NCBI GenBank assembly: GCA_049115815.1
Contig: JAGDZO010000010.1
Coordinates: forward strand, 1-64,000
Direction of reading: 5' to 3'
DNA length: 64,000 nt
Source: Marinoscillum sp049115815
Lineage (GTDB): Bacteria > Bacteroidota > Bacteroidia > Cytophagales > Cyclobacteriaceae
Positions 9,032 through 18,213 of this stretch are shown here, in pieces; position 1 is the first letter of the stretch, and each line of letters opens with the position of its first letter. The position numbers and the translations under genes were made by a program. The notes beneath the pieces were generated by a model. It worked only from the letters and a program-made list of their open reading frames with translations, did not search any database and was not told the origin of the DNA.

Positions 9032-10063
9032 TTACTCTCCTTTCTTCTTAGTACTCGTCGATTTTTTCTTGCCTGTTCCGGCAATTGACTCTCGCATATC
9101 AGTGTCAGCTTGGATGTTCTGGAATTTGTAGTAATCCATCACGCCAAGATTTCCACTTCTAAATGCCTCTGCAAGTGCTTTTGGAATTTCAGCTTCTGCC
9201 AAGATTACTTTAGCCTTAGCTTCTTGTGCTTTGGCTACCATTTCTTGCTCTGCAGCTACCGCCATCGCACGTCGTTCTTCAGCTTTGGCTTCAGCTACTT
9301 TTAGATCAGCAGAAGCCTGGTCTGTTTGCAACTTCGCACCAATGTTAGCTCCTACATCTACGTCTGCAATATCTATGGAAAGGATCTCAAAAGCAGTACC
9401 AGCGTCCAATCCTCTCTGTAGGACGAGTTTCGAAATCTTATCTGGATTTTCTAAAACCTCTTTGTGACTCGCAGCAGAACCGACAGAAGTTACAATTCCT
9501 TCACCCACACGTGCAAGTATCGTTTCTTCTCCAGCACCACCTACTAGCTGTTGGATGTTGGCTCTAATGGTTACTCGAGCCTTCGCTACTAGTTGTATAC
9601 CATCAGCCGCTACCGCTGCTACAGATGGTGTATTGATGACTTTTGGATTTACCGATATCTGTACTGCCTCAAACACATCTCTACCTGCTAAGTCTATAGC
9701 AGTGGCTTGCTTGAATGTCAAGTTGATATTGGCTTTATCTGCCGATATCAAGGCTTTGATCACTTGCGGTACGTTACCTCCGGCTAGATAATGTGTTTCT
9801 AGATCCTGTGTTTTGAGCTGTCTTCTATTCCCTCCTTCGTCTTCCAGGACTGTTAGTCCTGCCTTAGTCGCTGTAATAAGCGAATTGACAATGATAGAAG
9901 GTGGCACTTTTCTGATTCTCATGAAGAAAAGTTCGATTAGGCCAACTCTTACATTGGTCACTTGCGCGGTAATCCAAAGACCTACTGGTATGTAGTAGAT
10001 CAAAATGAAAAATCCGATTACGCAGAAAATGACCAATAAAATGGTCAAAATATTTACACTCAT
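9032..10063 (-). CDS. floA: Flotillin-like protein FloA
   Basis: 343 aa, the normal length for FloA (YqfA). A hydrophobic membrane-inserting segment (about 5-28) leads into the SPFH/PHB domain (about 30-230), followed by an Ala/Glu-rich coiled coil with repeated AEAKAEE and AKAQEAKAK motifs. The conserved C-terminal SGNLGVMDYYK segment is present. FloA organises membrane microdomains at the cytoplasmic face. The start overlaps the end of the NfeD gene by 4 bp, the standard partner arrangement. Confidence 0.95.
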   Translation of the reverse strand: MSVNILTILLVIFCVIGFFILIYYIPVGLWITAQVTNVRVGLIELFFMRIRKVPPSIIVNSLITATKAGLTVLEDEGGNRRQLKTQDLETHYLAGGNVPQVIKALISADKANINLTFKQATAIDLAGRDVFEAVQISVNPKVINTPSVAAVAADGIQLVAKARVTIRANIQQLVGGAGEETILARVGEGIVTSVGSAASHKEVLENPDKISKLVLQRGLDAGTAFEILSIDIADVDVGANIGAKLQTDQASADLKVAEAKAEERRAMAVAAEQEMVAKAQEAKAKVILAEAEIPKALAEAFRSGNLGVMDYYKFQNIQADTDMRESIAGTGKKKSTSTKKKGE

Positions 10064-10536
10064 TTTTTCTGTTTTATAGGGTTTACAAAAATTCTATTCG
10101 ATTCAATATTCATGACTTGAACTTTGGTGTTTTCTTCTATGAAATCACCGTTGGATCTTACTTCTACTTCTACTTCATCGAAGATAGCCTTTCCATATGG
10201 CTTCAGCGAAGAAATGGTGACACCTTGATCTCCAACGGTTATTTCTTGCTGGAAATCTTCGTTTACTTTGTTCTCATGTGTCTCCTTTAGAGAAAACCGT
10301 TCCCAGGATTTGCCTCTCAAGGACAGAGCTACGGCAGCTATATTACCAATCACTGCTCCAGCTAAAGTAATATGTCCGCCTACTTCTCCAAAATTTTCAT
10401 AGGCTAGATTAACACCATAGATCGAAAGCAAAGCACCTATTCCTCCAGCGATAAAAATTCCCGGGATGAAAATAATCTCCGCAACAACAAGGAAAATCCC
10501 CGTTAGAATAAGACCTACGACAGTTAACCACTCCAT
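10060..10536 (-). CDS. NfeD family membrane protein
   Basis: 158 aa with two or three N-terminal transmembrane segments (about 5-30, 35-45 and 55-72) and then a soluble OB-fold-like NfeD C-terminal domain (about 95-152, with GDQGVTISSLKPYGKAIF, a family hallmark: G..G.a.t.L.P.G...). NfeD proteins are partners of flotillins, and it overlaps floA by 4 bp. It begins immediately after the proS stop codon. Confidence 0.92.
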   Translation of the reverse strand: MEWLTVVGLILTGIFLVVAEIIFIPGIFIAGGIGALLSIYGVNLAYENFGEVGGHITLAGAVIGNIAAVALSLRGKSWERFSLKETHENKVNEDFQQEITVGDQGVTISSLKPYGKAIFDEVEVEVRSNGDFIEENTKVQVMNIESNRIFVNPIKQKK

Positions 10537-12012
10537 TTAGTATGCTTTGGCAAAAAGGACACGCCCTTTTGATGGCTTTCCAGAATACATGCAAACGCCT
10601 GCTTCTGACTCTGAATTTAACGGAATACAGCGGATCGTGGCTTTAGTTTCTTCCTTTATTTTTTCTTCTGTTTCAGGAGTTCCATCCCAATGGGCATAAA
10701 TAAAACCACCTTTTTCTTCGATTATTTTTTTGAATTCCTCGTAGCTATCAGCAGAATGCGTATTCTCTTCCTTGAAAGCTGCTGCTCTGTTGTAGATATT
10801 TTGCTGGATTTCCTCTAGCAGATTGGTGATGAAATCCACTGCATTTTCCTGCTCTACAAACTGCTTTTCTTTCGTGTCTCTTCGTGCGATTTCCAATGTG
10901 CCTTTCTCCAAATCCTTTGGACCAATAGCCACTCTCACCGGCACTCCCTGAAGCTCATACTCTGCAAATTTCCAACCAGGTTTATGCGTATCGCGATTGT
11001 CAAACTTGACGGAAATACCTTTTGCTCTTAATTCTTTAGCGAATTTGTTGGCTAGTTCAGAGATGCGTTCAAGTTCTTCGTCTTTCCAGAAAATCGGAAC
11101 AATGACTACCTGTATTGGCGCTAAGTTAGGAGGCAACACTAAACCTGAATCATCAGAATGAGCCATGATTAGTGCTCCCATCAAACGGGTAGATACTCCC
11201 CAGGAAGTTCCCCATACGTATTCTTCTTTCCCTTCCTTATTGGCAAATTTTACGTCAAAAGCTTTAGCGAAATTCTGGCCAAGGAAATGTGAAGTACCTG
11301 CTTGAAGCGCCTTTCCATCTTGCATGAGTGCCTCGATACAGTAGGTCTCCACTGCTCCAGCAAATCTTTCACTCTCTGTTTTTACTCCCTTGGTTACTGG
11401 TAGAGCCATGAAGTTTTCAGCAAATTCGGCATAGACATCTAGCATCTGTTTGGTTTCCACTTCAGCTTCTTTCTGGGTAGCATGAGCAGTATGTCCTTCT
11501 TGCCATAGAAACTCGGCTGTCCTTAGAAAAAGGCGTGTTCTCATTTCCCATCTCACTACATTGGCCCATTGATTGATGAGCAAAGGAAGATCTCTATACG
11601 ACTGAATCCAGTTTTTGTAAGAATCCCATATAACAGTCTCTGATGTAGGCCTTACTATTAGTTCTTCTTCCAGCTTGGCATCTGGATCTACTATTACCCC
11701 ACCATTCTCCTCATCGTTTTTTAATCGGTAATGAGTCACTACGGCACACTCTTTGGCAAAGCCTTCTACATGGTTGGCTTCTTTACTAAAGAACGATTTG
11801 GGTATGAATAAGGGGAAATAAGCATTGGAATGCCCTGTGTCCTTAAACATTTTATCAAGGGTCTGTTGCATTTTTTCCCAGATGGCAAAACCATAAGGTT
11901 TTATGACCATACAGCCTCTCACGGGAGAATTTTCAGCTAATCCAGCTCTCTTCACGAGCTCGTTATACCACAAAGAATAGTCTTCGGATCTGCTTGGAAT
12001 TCCTTTACTCAT
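10537..12012 (-). CDS. proS: Prolyl-tRNA synthetase
   Basis: 491 aa, the short archaeal/eukaryotic-type ProRS lacking the bacterial editing insertion. Class II motifs are visible: RPTSETVIWDSYKNWIQSYR (motif 2 region), then RTAEFLWQEGHTAHAT, and a motif 3 region around GTSWGVSTRLMGALIMAHSD. The C-terminal anticodon-binding domain (about 285-390) and the family's extra C-terminal domain ending FAKAY follow. It charges tRNA-Pro. It is the first gene of the proS-nfeD-floA operon. Confidence 0.97.
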   Translation of the reverse strand: MSKGIPSRSEDYSLWYNELVKRAGLAENSPVRGCMVIKPYGFAIWEKMQQTLDKMFKDTGHSNAYFPLFIPKSFFSKEANHVEGFAKECAVVTHYRLKNDEENGGVIVDPDAKLEEELIVRPTSETVIWDSYKNWIQSYRDLPLLINQWANVVRWEMRTRLFLRTAEFLWQEGHTAHATQKEAEVETKQMLDVYAEFAENFMALPVTKGVKTESERFAGAVETYCIEALMQDGKALQAGTSHFLGQNFAKAFDVKFANKEGKEEYVWGTSWGVSTRLMGALIMAHSDDSGLVLPPNLAPIQVVIVPIFWKDEELERISELANKFAKELRAKGISVKFDNRDTHKPGWKFAEYELQGVPVRVAIGPKDLEKGTLEIARRDTKEKQFVEQENAVDFITNLLEEIQQNIYNRAAAFKEENTHSADSYEEFKKIIEEKGGFIYAHWDGTPETEEKIKEETKATIRCIPLNSESEAGVCMYSGKPSKGRVLFAKAY

Positions 12013-12070
12013 AGTAAAATTGAAGTTTTGGTATAGTAATTGCTTATTTTCATATCAGAAATCAAGCTCA

Positions 12071-12078
12071 CAAATATA
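12071..12078 (-). promoter_or_regulatory. Putative -7 box for proS
   Basis: The minus strand reads TATATTTG (CAAATATA on the plus strand), an exact match to the Bacteroidota -7 consensus TAnnTTTG, 58 bp upstream of the proS start. No clear -33 TTG is seen at the usual distance. Confidence 0.4.
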
Positions 12079-12139
12079 GGCTGACTAGGTCGAAACTATG
12101 AGGGCGGTTTCATTGTATTACTTATAAATACTAGGAATT

Positions 12140-13558
12140 ATGGAAGCTTTCTCAAAACTCTCTCGAATCACATCCCTCATGGTATTGCTTGCCGTAGTTG
12201 CAGGAGCACAGGCTCAGGAATATGATGACCTTTACTTTACAGCTAAGGACAGAAAGAAAGTGGAAGAAAAGGCTAAAGATACCCCTAGTCTAAACACCTA
12301 TGAGTCATACACTAACAATACTTATAACGATGATTATACGTCGCACAATGTAAATCCTGAATACATCGCGAGATACAAAACCGAAAAGGAATATTCTTCT
12401 AATAGCGAATATGTGGACGCGGACGATAATGTGAATTATGGCACCCCTTCATATTCTAACATATCTTATTATCAGGAAGAGCAGTTACCCGCTGAAACTT
12501 ACGTTGATTATGGTAATGGCCAAACCCCTACTGTGATCAATAATTACTACGGAAACAACAATCAATGGAATGACCCTTGGAATAACTGGAACCGATGGAA
12601 TAATGGTTTTGGTTGGAATGCCGGTTTCGGCTGGAACGATCCTTTTTTCTGTGATCCTTGGTTAGGATGGAATAACGGTTGGGGCTGGAATTCAGGATTT
12701 GGTGTATCTATAGGATGGGGCACAGGTTGGGGAGGCTTCTATAACAGGGGTTTCTGGGGCAACTCCTTTGCAGGTGGTTTTTATGATCCTTGGTATGGCG
12801 GATGGGGAAGACCGTATGGCGCAGGATTTGGCTGGAATAGATATAACTACGCTTACAATGCCGGATTTAATAATGGATTATTTTATGGGAATTACTTTGA
12901 AGGAAACAATGTTGCAAGAAGAAATGTAGTGGTTGGCGCTAGAAGTTCGCGAGGTGGTACGGTGGTGAGAGATTCAAGATCAAATTCATCGAGAAGCTCT
13001 AGTCCGTCCTCTAGCAGCAGAGCAAATGTTGCCCGAAATGATAACCGAGACTTTAGTAGAACTCAAAACGAGTATTATTCAAGGTCTAGAACCAACGCTT
13101 CTAGCAGCAGAAGCACAGGGACTGTGAGATCAGGATCAACCTCGTCTAGTAATGGCAGGGTGGCATCAAGTACGACCAGTAGTAGATCAAGAGTGAATTC
13201 TGCCAACAGCTCGGCAGGAAGTAGAGTAGGAAGTTCTTCTAATAGCAATAACCGCAGGTATTCGACTACCAATGGATCGAACTCTTCTAGGTCAAACGCT
13301 AACTATAGCTCGGGAAATAGTAGTAGAAGTAGATCGTCTTATTCTAGCGGAAGCTCCAATAGGAGTAGTTCATCTTACTCGTCAGGTAGAAGCAGCTCTT
13401 CTTCATCTGGTAGAAGCAGTTCTTCATATTCATCTGGAAGAAGTAGTTCGTCATTCTCGTCAGGATCGAGCAGGAGTTCTGGTTCATCTGGCAGAAGCAG
13501 CTCTTCATCAAGTGGAAGCAGGTCTTCTTCATCAAGATCTAGAGGAGGCGGTAGATAA
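12140..13558 (+). CDS. Secreted low-complexity protein: Trp/Gly/Asn-rich core and Ser/Arg-rich tail
   Basis: 472 aa, no recognised family. A signal peptide ends near AGAQAQ (residue 26). Residues of about 27-130 are acidic, Tyr-rich and probably folded. Residues of about 140-265 are strikingly rich in Gly, Trp, Asn and Phe (repeated GWN, GFGWN and DPW units). Residues of about 265-472 are almost entirely Ser with Arg, Gly and Asn (SSSGRSSSS-type runs), highly basic and surely disordered. It may be an adhesive or surface-coat protein, but that is a guess from composition. A porin-like gene follows 23 bp later on the same strand. Confidence 0.8.
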   Translation: MEAFSKLSRITSLMVLLAVVAGAQAQEYDDLYFTAKDRKKVEEKAKDTPSLNTYESYTNNTYNDDYTSHNVNPEYIARYKTEKEYSSNSEYVDADDNVNYGTPSYSNISYYQEEQLPAETYVDYGNGQTPTVINNYYGNNNQWNDPWNNWNRWNNGFGWNAGFGWNDPFFCDPWLGWNNGWGWNSGFGVSIGWGTGWGGFYNRGFWGNSFAGGFYDPWYGGWGRPYGAGFGWNRYNYAYNAGFNNGLFYGNYFEGNNVARRNVVVGARSSRGGTVVRDSRSNSSRSSSPSSSSRANVARNDNRDFSRTQNEYYSRSRTNASSSRSTGTVRSGSTSSSNGRVASSTTSSRSRVNSANSSAGSRVGSSSNSNNRRYSTTNGSNSSRSNANYSSGNSSRSRSSYSSGSSNRSSSSYSSGRSSSSSSGRSSSSYSSGRSSSSFSSGSSRSSGSSGRSSSSSSGSRSSSSRSRGGGR

Positions 13559-13581
13559 TTTAGTCCTAAACACTTACTATC

Positions 13582-15198
13582 ATGAAAAATTTCAAATATC
13601 TAATGTTTGCTGGGATTGCCGTATCTACGCTTTCTCTTAATGCGCAAGTTGTGGACGGTTCGTTGGGCTATTATAGAGATGCTTTGCTTTTTGGTCAAAC
13701 GAGCTCGACCTATGGCAATACAGCCAGAATGCAAGGAATTGGTGGAGCTCAAACTTCACTTGGTGCAGATATAAGTGCCGCAGGAGCTAACCCTGCAGGG
13801 TTGGGAATGTACAACAGGAGTGTATTCTCATTCACTCCAAGCATCAATGCTCACAATTCGAATGCAAACTTTCTTGGTGGAGAGATTAGCACCTATCGCA
13901 ACAACTTCAACTTTGCCAATATGGGTGTGGTATTCAATAACAACAAAGGTGACTTTACCAGTGAGAAATTCAAAGGAGGGTCTTTTGCAATTACATTGGG
14001 ACGCACCAACAACTTCAATAATGAAGTAAGCTATCAAGGAAGAAATACGAACAGCTCAATCACCGATTATTTGGTAGAAGATGCCAATGCCTTTGGGGCC
14101 GACTTTAGCGATCCGCAATATTTAGCTGACTATGCTTATGGACAGTTTTTGATAGAAAATGCCGATGGGTACTTGTTTGAGAACGGCAATGACGGCAGGA
14201 CTTATATATATCCAGATGGTGACTTTGATGGGTACACATCTTTAGTAGGACGCAATAGCTTTGATCAATTTTTCCCACGTCAAGCCGAGACCATTAGAAC
14301 TAGTGGCGGGCAGTATTCTTTGAATCTCGCGTGGGGAGGCAACTATGATGATAAGATTTATTTTGGTGGAGGTATCAATTTTGAGTCTATCGATTATACT
14401 CAGCGCAAGACTTATACTGAAGATGGTTTTGCCAATGCAGATGGGGTTCAGGATGATTTGCTCAATGAATTGAGAGTGATCAACAATCTAAACATAGAAG
14501 GAAGTGGGATAGGCTTCAATGCAGGGATCATCGCTCGTCCTATAAGTATTGTTACTTTGGGTGTGAGTTATAAGTCACCGACTTACTGGAGCCTTGATGA
14601 GGAAAGCGACAGCCGATTAATCACCAATTGGAATAGCAACTACTCTTATTTTGATGGCACCAATAGTGCTGGAGATTCTTTATACCGTTCATTGGGGAGC
14701 TATGATGAGACAGGGCCATTGTTTATATCCCAGTACAATCTTAGGACTCCCGCCAGGCTCAACCTTGGAGCAACAGTATTCTTAGGCAAAGCTGGTTTTA
14801 TCAGCGGAGATGTTGAGTTTGTAGACTATACAGGTGGCCAACTGAAGTCAAATGATTTCAATGTAGTAGCGGATAACCAGACCATCAATAGTCTTTTTGC
14901 CAGGACAGTGAATTATCGACTAGGAGCGGAATTCAGATATGACAACTTTAGATTCCGTGGGGGGTATGCCTTCTTTGGAGATCCTTACAATAACAACACA
15001 GCTTTTGATGCATCTGTACAAAACTTATCCGTAGGGGTAGGTTACCGAACTAGAGATTACTTTGTCGACTTGGCAGTGATGAATAGGAAAGGCTTTGATG
15101 CCATCAGCCCATATAGCTTAGAAGATGGCACTGAGCCAATCGCCAACATCACCAATCAATCTACTAATGTATCAGCCACTATAGGCTTCAACTTCTAA
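13582..15198 (+). CDS. OmpP1/FadL-family outer membrane transport protein
   Basis: 538 aa with a signal peptide (cleavage after LSLNAQ). The N-terminal region (ARMQGIGGAQTSLGADISAAGANPAGLG, residues of about 48-75) is the FadL/OmpP1 plug signature with the NPAGL motif. Repeating beta strands follow and a terminal strand ends SATIGFNF with the C-terminal Phe typical of outer-membrane barrels. These proteins pass hydrophobic molecules such as long-chain fatty acids; the substrate here is not known. The 3' end overlaps convergent aroK by 11 bp. Confidence 0.9.
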   Translation: MKNFKYLMFAGIAVSTLSLNAQVVDGSLGYYRDALLFGQTSSTYGNTARMQGIGGAQTSLGADISAAGANPAGLGMYNRSVFSFTPSINAHNSNANFLGGEISTYRNNFNFANMGVVFNNNKGDFTSEKFKGGSFAITLGRTNNFNNEVSYQGRNTNSSITDYLVEDANAFGADFSDPQYLADYAYGQFLIENADGYLFENGNDGRTYIYPDGDFDGYTSLVGRNSFDQFFPRQAETIRTSGGQYSLNLAWGGNYDDKIYFGGGINFESIDYTQRKTYTEDGFANADGVQDDLLNELRVINNLNIEGSGIGFNAGIIARPISIVTLGVSYKSPTYWSLDEESDSRLITNWNSNYSYFDGTNSAGDSLYRSLGSYDETGPLFISQYNLRTPARLNLGATVFLGKAGFISGDVEFVDYTGGQLKSNDFNVVADNQTINSLFARTVNYRLGAEFRYDNFRFRGGYAFFGDPYNNNTAFDASVQNLSVGVGYRTRDYFVDLAVMNRKGFDAISPYSLEDGTEPIANITNQSTNVSATIGFNF

Positions 15199-15691
15199 GC
15201 GCCAAAAGAGAATCTATAAGAAGGCTCACGTCTCTATGCGAAATAGCGAGGTGAGCCTTTTCGTATATTGGGAGTCTCTTCTTTAGAAGTGCTTCTGTTT
15301 TTGAAACCACATCTCCCTGCATCAGAGGCCGATGAGATTTTCTTGCTAACCTTTCAAAAAGGATTGATTTGTCCGTCTTGAGAAATACTGTGATGCCTTG
15401 ATCATTCATGAAATCTATTCCTTCATGAAAGCACGGGGCTCCACCTCCGGTGCTAATGATGGCATTTGAGTATTCTTCAGAAAGATCGTGCAGGACGTTA
15501 GATTCTACCTGCCTAAAGTAATCTTCTCCGGACTGTGAGAAAATGTCGCTGATGCTCCGTCCCTCCCGAGACTCTATCACATCATCCATATCGATAAATG
15601 GAGCATTTAGCTTTAGCGCCAAAGGTTTACCTAAATACGATTTGCCCGATCCGGGCATCCCAACAAGGTATATTTTGCCTAATTCTTTCAA
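15188..15691 (-). CDS. aroK: Shikimate kinase
   Basis: 167 aa, standard length. Walker A is GMPGSGKS (about residues 12-19); the shikimate-binding DMDD motif follows, then the STGGGAP motif and a lid segment with RPLM. It phosphorylates shikimate at the 3-OH in the chorismate pathway. It overlaps the upstream DoxX-type gene by 4 bp (start at 15691 against that gene's stop at 15688), suggesting translational coupling. Confidence 0.96.
   Translation of the reverse strand: MKELGKIYLVGMPGSGKSYLGKPLALKLNAPFIDMDDVIESREGRSISDIFSQSGEDYFRQVESNVLHDLSEEYSNAIISTGGGAPCFHEGIDFMNDQGITVFLKTDKSILFERLARKSHRPLMQGDVVSKTEALLKKRLPIYEKAHLAISHRDVSLLIDSLLALRS
15231..15262 (+). terminator. Possible fadL-homologue terminator inside the aroK 3' coding end
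   Basis: Arms AAGGCTCAC (15231-15239) and GTGAGCCTT (15251-15259) are followed by a short T-run, 33 bp after the porin stop codon. It lies within aroK codons. The short T-tract and the coding overlap make it tentative. Confidence 0.4.
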
Positions 15692-16776
15692 TCTAATAAC
15701 CTATTGATATCTGAGATTTCGGGGGTGTCATTATGGTGCCATTTTCCCAGTACTGTTCCATCACTCAGCAACATGACGCCCGGATTAGAGCGTATCATGG
15801 TCTTAAGCACTGTAGCATCCGCGTAGTAATATGGCACTGCTAACTGATGCTCGTGCCTGAAGCTTTCGAACTCTTCATATCCCGAAGCGGTCAAAATCAG
15901 AATCTCAGATAGGGTACTTGACTTTGCCAATTGCTTTATGGCATCAAGGTTTTCCGAAGAGGCTTTTTTGGCACTGTATATGATGATTAGCAATTTATCT
16001 CCTTGAAGTAATTCATCCGTAAACTCTCCATCATCATTCCATACAGCCAGGTCGGTGATTTTGGGTTGTGCCTCCGGATTGACCAAATCCATTGATTTAA
16101 AGGTATAACTCTTATCTGTTGGGTAGGCATCTAAGGTTACTTCTTCCCCGTCCTTCTCCATGACGTAAGCATATCTGAGTTCTTCTGATGGCTCCATCAA
16201 GCTTGGAAGGTGGTTGCCCACGGCATAAGCACGAAAGTCTACAAAAGGCAAATGGGCGATAGCATAATAGGCAAATGCCGTCCAGAAAATGGCCGAACCT
16301 ATTACTTTGAAATAACCGAAGTAGCCAGAGAACCAGCTTTTGAAATGATCTTTTCGAATGAAAATCACCACTATTAGGACTAGCAAAATGATATCCTTGG
16401 TGAATGATTCCCAAGGGGTGAGCTTGATAGCGTCTCCAAAGCAACCACAGTCAGTTACCTTGTTGAAGTATGCTGAATAAAAGGTCAGAAAAGTGAAGAA
16501 TACGATCATCACCAATAGAGCCCATGCAGTACGAGGAACTTGAAATCCTATAATGAGAGCAATACCAAGAACGATCTCCAATACACTCAGTAGAACAGAA
16601 AAGAAGAGAGCCGCAGGCACCAAGTACTCGAAGAAGGGCGCAATATCATAGGAAAAGACCTCAAAATATTCTTGTAATTTGATTGCGGTCCCAATTGGAT
16701 CGTTGACCTTGATCATACCCGAGAAAACGAACAGTCCTCCTACTAAATACCGCGCTATTTCAGCTAAGATTTTCAT
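15688..16776 (-). CDS. DoxX/MauE-type membrane protein with thioredoxin-like C-terminus (BT_3928 family)
   Basis: 362 aa. The N-terminal half has four transmembrane helices of the DoxX/MauE type (GGLFVFSGMIKVNDPIGTAIKLQEY opening, about 1-150), with Cys-Gly-Cys in KVTDCGCFGDAIKLTPWES matching the conserved redox-type motif of this group. Another membrane segment follows near 155-175, then a soluble thioredoxin-fold-like domain (about 230-362). It probably takes part in thiol-disulfide exchange at the membrane; no CxxC is seen in the soluble part. It overlaps DUF1599 by 4 bp. Confidence 0.85.
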   Translation of the reverse strand: MKILAEIARYLVGGLFVFSGMIKVNDPIGTAIKLQEYFEVFSYDIAPFFEYLVPAALFFSVLLSVLEIVLGIALIIGFQVPRTAWALLVMIVFFTFLTFYSAYFNKVTDCGCFGDAIKLTPWESFTKDIILLVLIVVIFIRKDHFKSWFSGYFGYFKVIGSAIFWTAFAYYAIAHLPFVDFRAYAVGNHLPSLMEPSEELRYAYVMEKDGEEVTLDAYPTDKSYTFKSMDLVNPEAQPKITDLAVWNDDGEFTDELLQGDKLLIIIYSAKKASSENLDAIKQLAKSSTLSEILILTASGYEEFESFRHEHQLAVPYYYADATVLKTMIRSNPGVMLLSDGTVLGKWHHNDTPEISDINRLLD

Positions 16777-17348
16777 GAATCCATTTCGTTTAGTTTGATC
16801 ATGCAGAACACAGAATAGTTAATCATATCTTGATAGTTGGCGTCTATTCCTTCAGATATTATAGTCTTACCAGCATTGTCCTCTATTTGTTTTACGCGCA
16901 GCAGCTTCATGAGAATAATATCCGTGATAGATGAAACTCGCATCTCTCTCCACGCTTCTCCATAGTCATGGTTTTTGTTGGCTAATAATTCCAATGTGGC
17001 GTTGGATGCTTCATCATATTTTGGTTCTAAAATCGAATAGTCTAGTTCCATTGAATCTTCGGAGGTGAGGTTCATCTGGATAAGAGCTATGATGCAGTAG
17101 TTGATAATCCCGATGAACTCATTTCGAATGTCTTCGTCCACTTTTTGAGAACCTTTCTCCTGAATGGACCGGATTCGCTGTGCTTTGATGAAGATCTGAT
17201 CGGTGATACTTGGCAGACGTAATATTCTCCAAGCAGTCCCGTAATCTTTGGTCTTTTTCTCAAAAATCTCTTTACAAGTAGCTATAATTTCGCGGTATTG
17301 CTGGAGTGTTTGGTCTTTCAATTTAGGAAATAAGTTAAATTGTATCAA
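16773..17348 (-). CDS. DUF1599 protein (nucleotide modification associated domain 1), internally duplicated
   Basis: 191 aa made of two related halves. Half 1 (about 17-95) and half 2 (about 108-185) share KxxDYGxAWR, then SITDxIxxKxxRxxxIxxxxG and INYxxxxxI. The family is called nucleotide modification associated domain 1 in domain databases; its biochemical role is not established. It is first in the DUF1599-DoxX-aroK operon and is divergently transcribed from folP, with only 28 bp between the starts, so the two share a promoter region. Confidence 0.85.
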   Translation of the reverse strand: MIQFNLFPKLKDQTLQQYREIIATCKEIFEKKTKDYGTAWRILRLPSITDQIFIKAQRIRSIQEKGSQKVDEDIRNEFIGIINYCIIALIQMNLTSEDSMELDYSILEPKYDEASNATLELLANKNHDYGEAWREMRVSSITDIILMKLLRVKQIEDNAGKTIISEGIDANYQDMINYSVFCMIKLNEMDS

Positions 17349-17376
17349 TTCGATTTAGCGAAACAAATCTAACACA

Positions 17377-18213
17377 TTGACACCTCAAAAATTCATAAAT
17401 ATCAGGGGAACCCTTGTTGATCTTTCTGTACCAAAAGTAATGGGGATCATCAATATTACGCCAGACTCGTTTTATGCCGGTAGCCGCATTCAAGAGATAA
17501 AAGGAGTACTCCTTCAGGCCGAGAAGATGCTGGAGGAAGGCGCAACATTTTTGGATATCGGAGGTTATTCTTCTCGTCCAGGCGCTAAGGATATTTCGGC
17601 GGAAGAAGAGCTTAGCAGGGTTGTTGCACCAATAGAGGCTATTGCCAAGGAATTCCCGGAGGCTTACCTTTCTATTGATACATTCAGGTCAACAGTGGCT
17701 AAGGAAGCTGTAGCCTATGGAGCGCACATAGTTAATGATATCAGCGCCGGGTTATTGGATGATGATATGTTGCAAACGGTGGGGAATCTTCGAGTGCCAT
17801 ACATTGGTATGCATATGAAAGGTGCGCCTCAGACCATGAAGGAGATGAGTGATTACGATGACCTTATAAGGGAGGTAGCGCTATATTTTGCAGAGCGCAC
17901 TGCTGCTGCACAGGCCGCAGGAATTCTGGATTTTATCGCTGATCCGGGTATCGGGTTTGCCAAAACAGCAGATCAAAGTTTTGAGGTTTTGAAGCACTTG
18001 GAGTACTTCCATGACTTAGGCTTTACTACGTTATGTGGAGTTTCTAGAAAATCTTTGATATATAAGTCATTAAATATCACTCCAGAGGCCGCTTTGAATG
18101 GGACAACTGTACTAAATACTGTAGCTTTGATGAAAGGGGTTTCTTTGCTCAGGGTGCACGATGTGAAGCCGGCAATGGAAGCCATAAATCTGATAAACAA
18201 AGTCCAAATTTGA
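17377..18213 (+). CDS. folP: Dihydropteroate synthase
   Basis: 278 aa. Signature motifs: VMGIINITPDSFY (about 20-32), GGYSSRPGA, SIDTFRS, NDISAG, DPGIGFAKT and, near the C-terminus, LRVHDVKP. It joins p-aminobenzoate to the pterin pyrophosphate in folate synthesis and is the sulfonamide target. The only suitable start is TTG at 17377. It overlaps cdaA by 4 bp (TTGA), so the two are coupled. Confidence 0.96.
   Translation: MTPQKFINIRGTLVDLSVPKVMGIINITPDSFYAGSRIQEIKGVLLQAEKMLEEGATFLDIGGYSSRPGAKDISAEEELSRVVAPIEAIAKEFPEAYLSIDTFRSTVAKEAVAYGAHIVNDISAGLLDDDMLQTVGNLRVPYIGMHMKGAPQTMKEMSDYDDLIREVALYFAERTAAAQAAGILDFIADPGIGFAKTADQSFEVLKHLEYFHDLGFTTLCGVSRKSLIYKSLNITPEAALNGTTVLNTVALMKGVSLLRVHDVKPAMEAINLINKVQI

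Noticed and set aside
12970..13550. Possible tandem DNA repeat or CRISPR-like array
   Set aside because: The repetition is at the level of Ser codons with irregular spacing; there are no constant repeats with spacers.
13272..13640. Open frame rich in Leu, Val, Glu and His overlapping the Ser-rich gene
   Set aside because: It is another frame of the same repetitive Ser/Arg codons; composition is explained by the real gene and no family match or start context supports it.
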